The notes below the pieces were generated by a model, which ran no database searches, was not told the origin of the DNA, and was given only the letters and a program-made list of their open reading frames with translations. DNA of 64,000 nucleotides from Pedobacter sp. BAL39 (GTDB lineage: Bacteria; Bacteroidota; Bacteroidia; Sphingobacteriales; Sphingobacteriaceae): NCBI RefSeq assembly GCF_000170795.1, contig NZ_ABCM01000019.1, forward strand, positions 53,612 to 117,611, in the 5' to 3' direction. Positions 63,203 to 64,000 of this stretch are shown here, piece by piece; position 1 is the stretch's first letter, and each line of letters starts with the position of its first letter. The position numbers were made by a program, and so were the translations under genes.

Positions 63203-64000
63203 TTACAAATCTTTAATTGGTGAATATCTGGGAACTAACGCTTTCATGACAAACCAGGCCAATAAGTAAGCAACAGCACAAAAGCTGAACATAATGGTAT
63301 ATCCTGTCTGTGTATGTCCTAGTAATTTATAGTGATCAAACAAGGCACCTCCACATTTCGACACCACCACACCCCCCATTCCTCCGGCCATTCCACCAAT
63401 ACCGATTACAGAACCAATACTTCTCTTGGGAAACATATCGGACACCGTAGTAAAGATATTTGCCGACCAGGCCTGATGGGCGGAAGCGCCCACTCCAATC
63501 AACAACACCGGAATCCAGTAAGTCAGGTGTCCAAGTGGCTGCGCTGCCAATACCAACAACGGAAATAAGGCAATCACCAGCATCGCCCTCATGCGACCGT
63601 CATAAGCAGAATACCCTTTGTTCATGAAATACATTGGAAAATAACCTCCACCCACACTACCAATCATTGTCATGCTATACAATACCGTAAGTGGAAACAT
63701 AATGTCTGTTCCCACCAGTCCATACTGCACTTTCAGATACGAAGGAAGCCAAAAGAGAAAAAACCACCATACTCCGTCGGTCATAAATTTACCAAAGGCA
63801 AAAGCCCAGGTCTGTTTATAGCCTAACAAATTGATCCACACTACTTTTTTTCCAGCAACTTCAATAGATTCTTCATCTTCATGATCACTATTGATGTAAG
63901 CAAGTTCTGCTGCAGACAGCCTTTTCTGGCGTTCAGGTTTATCATATAGCACGAACCAGAACCCCAACCATAAAAAGCCAACTGCACCTACCACAAAAAA
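63203..64000 (-). CDS. MFS transporter, hexuronate (ExuT)-like (5' partial)
   Basis: The frame is open to the right edge, so the gene begins outside the window. The visible 265 residues hold about seven membrane helices and MFS hallmarks: FMTDGVWWFFLFWLPSYLKVQYG, a charged GYSAYDGRMRAML loop, SANIFTTVSDMFPKRSIGSVIG and GGMGGVVVSKCGGALFDHY, which are typical of the ACS/ExuT subfamily. ExuT carries glucuronate or galacturonate with protons. Combined with uxuA nearby this suggests hexuronate use. Confidence 0.85.
   Translation of the reverse strand, partial: FFVVGAVGFLWLGFWFVLYDKPERQKRLSAAELAYINSDHEDEESIEVAGKKVVWINLLGYKQTWAFAFGKFMTDGVWWFFLFWLPSYLKVQYGLVGTDIMFPLTVLYSMTMIGSVGGGYFPMYFMNKGYSAYDGRMRAMLVIALFPLLVLAAQPLGHLTYWIPVLLIGVGASAHQAWSANIFTTVSDMFPKRSIGSVIGIGGMAGGMGGVVVSKCGGALFDHYKLLGHTQTGYTIMFSFCAVAYLLAWFVMKALVPRYSPIKDL

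Noticed and set aside
1..64000. rRNA, tRNA, transposon, prophage or insertion sequence.
   Set aside because: No transposase, integrase, terminal inverted repeats of an IS, or RNA gene signature was seen on either strand.

Overview
The window looks like chromosomal DNA of a Bacteroidota bacterium, most likely a Sphingobacteriaceae member such as Pedobacter. Supporting signs are two SusC/SusD pairs, an ECF sigma factor with a FecR/DUF4974 anti-sigma factor, SusD-like lipoproteins with NTDP motifs, very few Shine-Dalgarno sequences, and TAnnTTTG-type promoter elements. I see no rRNA, tRNA, CRISPR array, transposase or phage gene. The first and last genes run off the window.

Layout. 1-2.7 kb: end of a MarR-GNAT fusion, a small HTH-like protein, then an SDR reductase and a Crp/Fnr-type regulator facing left. 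2.9-8 kb: a large MscS-type channel, an FMN reductase, a DUF2314 lipoprotein and two unrecognised proteins. 8-10.9 kb: two unknown exported proteins, a 59-residue membrane protein and an SDR dehydrogenase. 11-25 kb: a glycan-utilisation region. A leftward SusC-SusD-GH92 mannosidase unit lies head-to-head with a rightward sigma factor-FecR-SusC-SusD unit. The second SusC carries an STN signalling domain and lacks the usual carboxypeptidase-like domain. 25-32 kb: an OMPLA-like barrel, a lipoprotein, a gamma-glutamyltransferase, a PhnA-type protein and an OmpA lipoprotein. 32.5-35 kb: a coupled Crp-AraC regulator pair and an orphan anti-sigma-like membrane protein. 35-38.4 kb: a zinc metalloprotease and a DsbD N-terminal-domain protein. 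38.6-45.1 kb: a tripartite RND efflux operon with its TetR regulator and three matching operator-like palindromes. 45.3-50.6 kb: a three-gene operon of unknown envelope proteins and a GH18 enzyme. 50.7-53 kb: a LacI regulator converging on uxuA. 53.2-56.4 kb: an XRE regulator, a small membrane protein and a GMC oxidoreductase with its subunit-3 partner. 56.5-64 kb: a SNF2 helicase with a SWIM zinc finger, a NT5C-type nucleotidase, a DeoR regulator, a GapN-like aldehyde dehydrogenase and a partial hexuronate-type MFS transporter.

How parts fit together. The glycan region suggests that the STN-bearing SusC senses substrate, signals through FecR and releases the sigma factor. A 13-bp sequence occurs both before the divergent susC and before fecR, with a related second block at similar spacing. 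It could be the promoter element of that sigma factor, which would link both units into one regulon. The efflux operon shows a clear repressor-operator logic. The uxuA, LacI and ExuT-like genes point to hexuronate use. No single previously undescribed system stands out. The best leads are the shared promoter-like element, the three-gene unknown envelope operon, the orphan anti-sigma-like protein and the OMPLA-like barrel.
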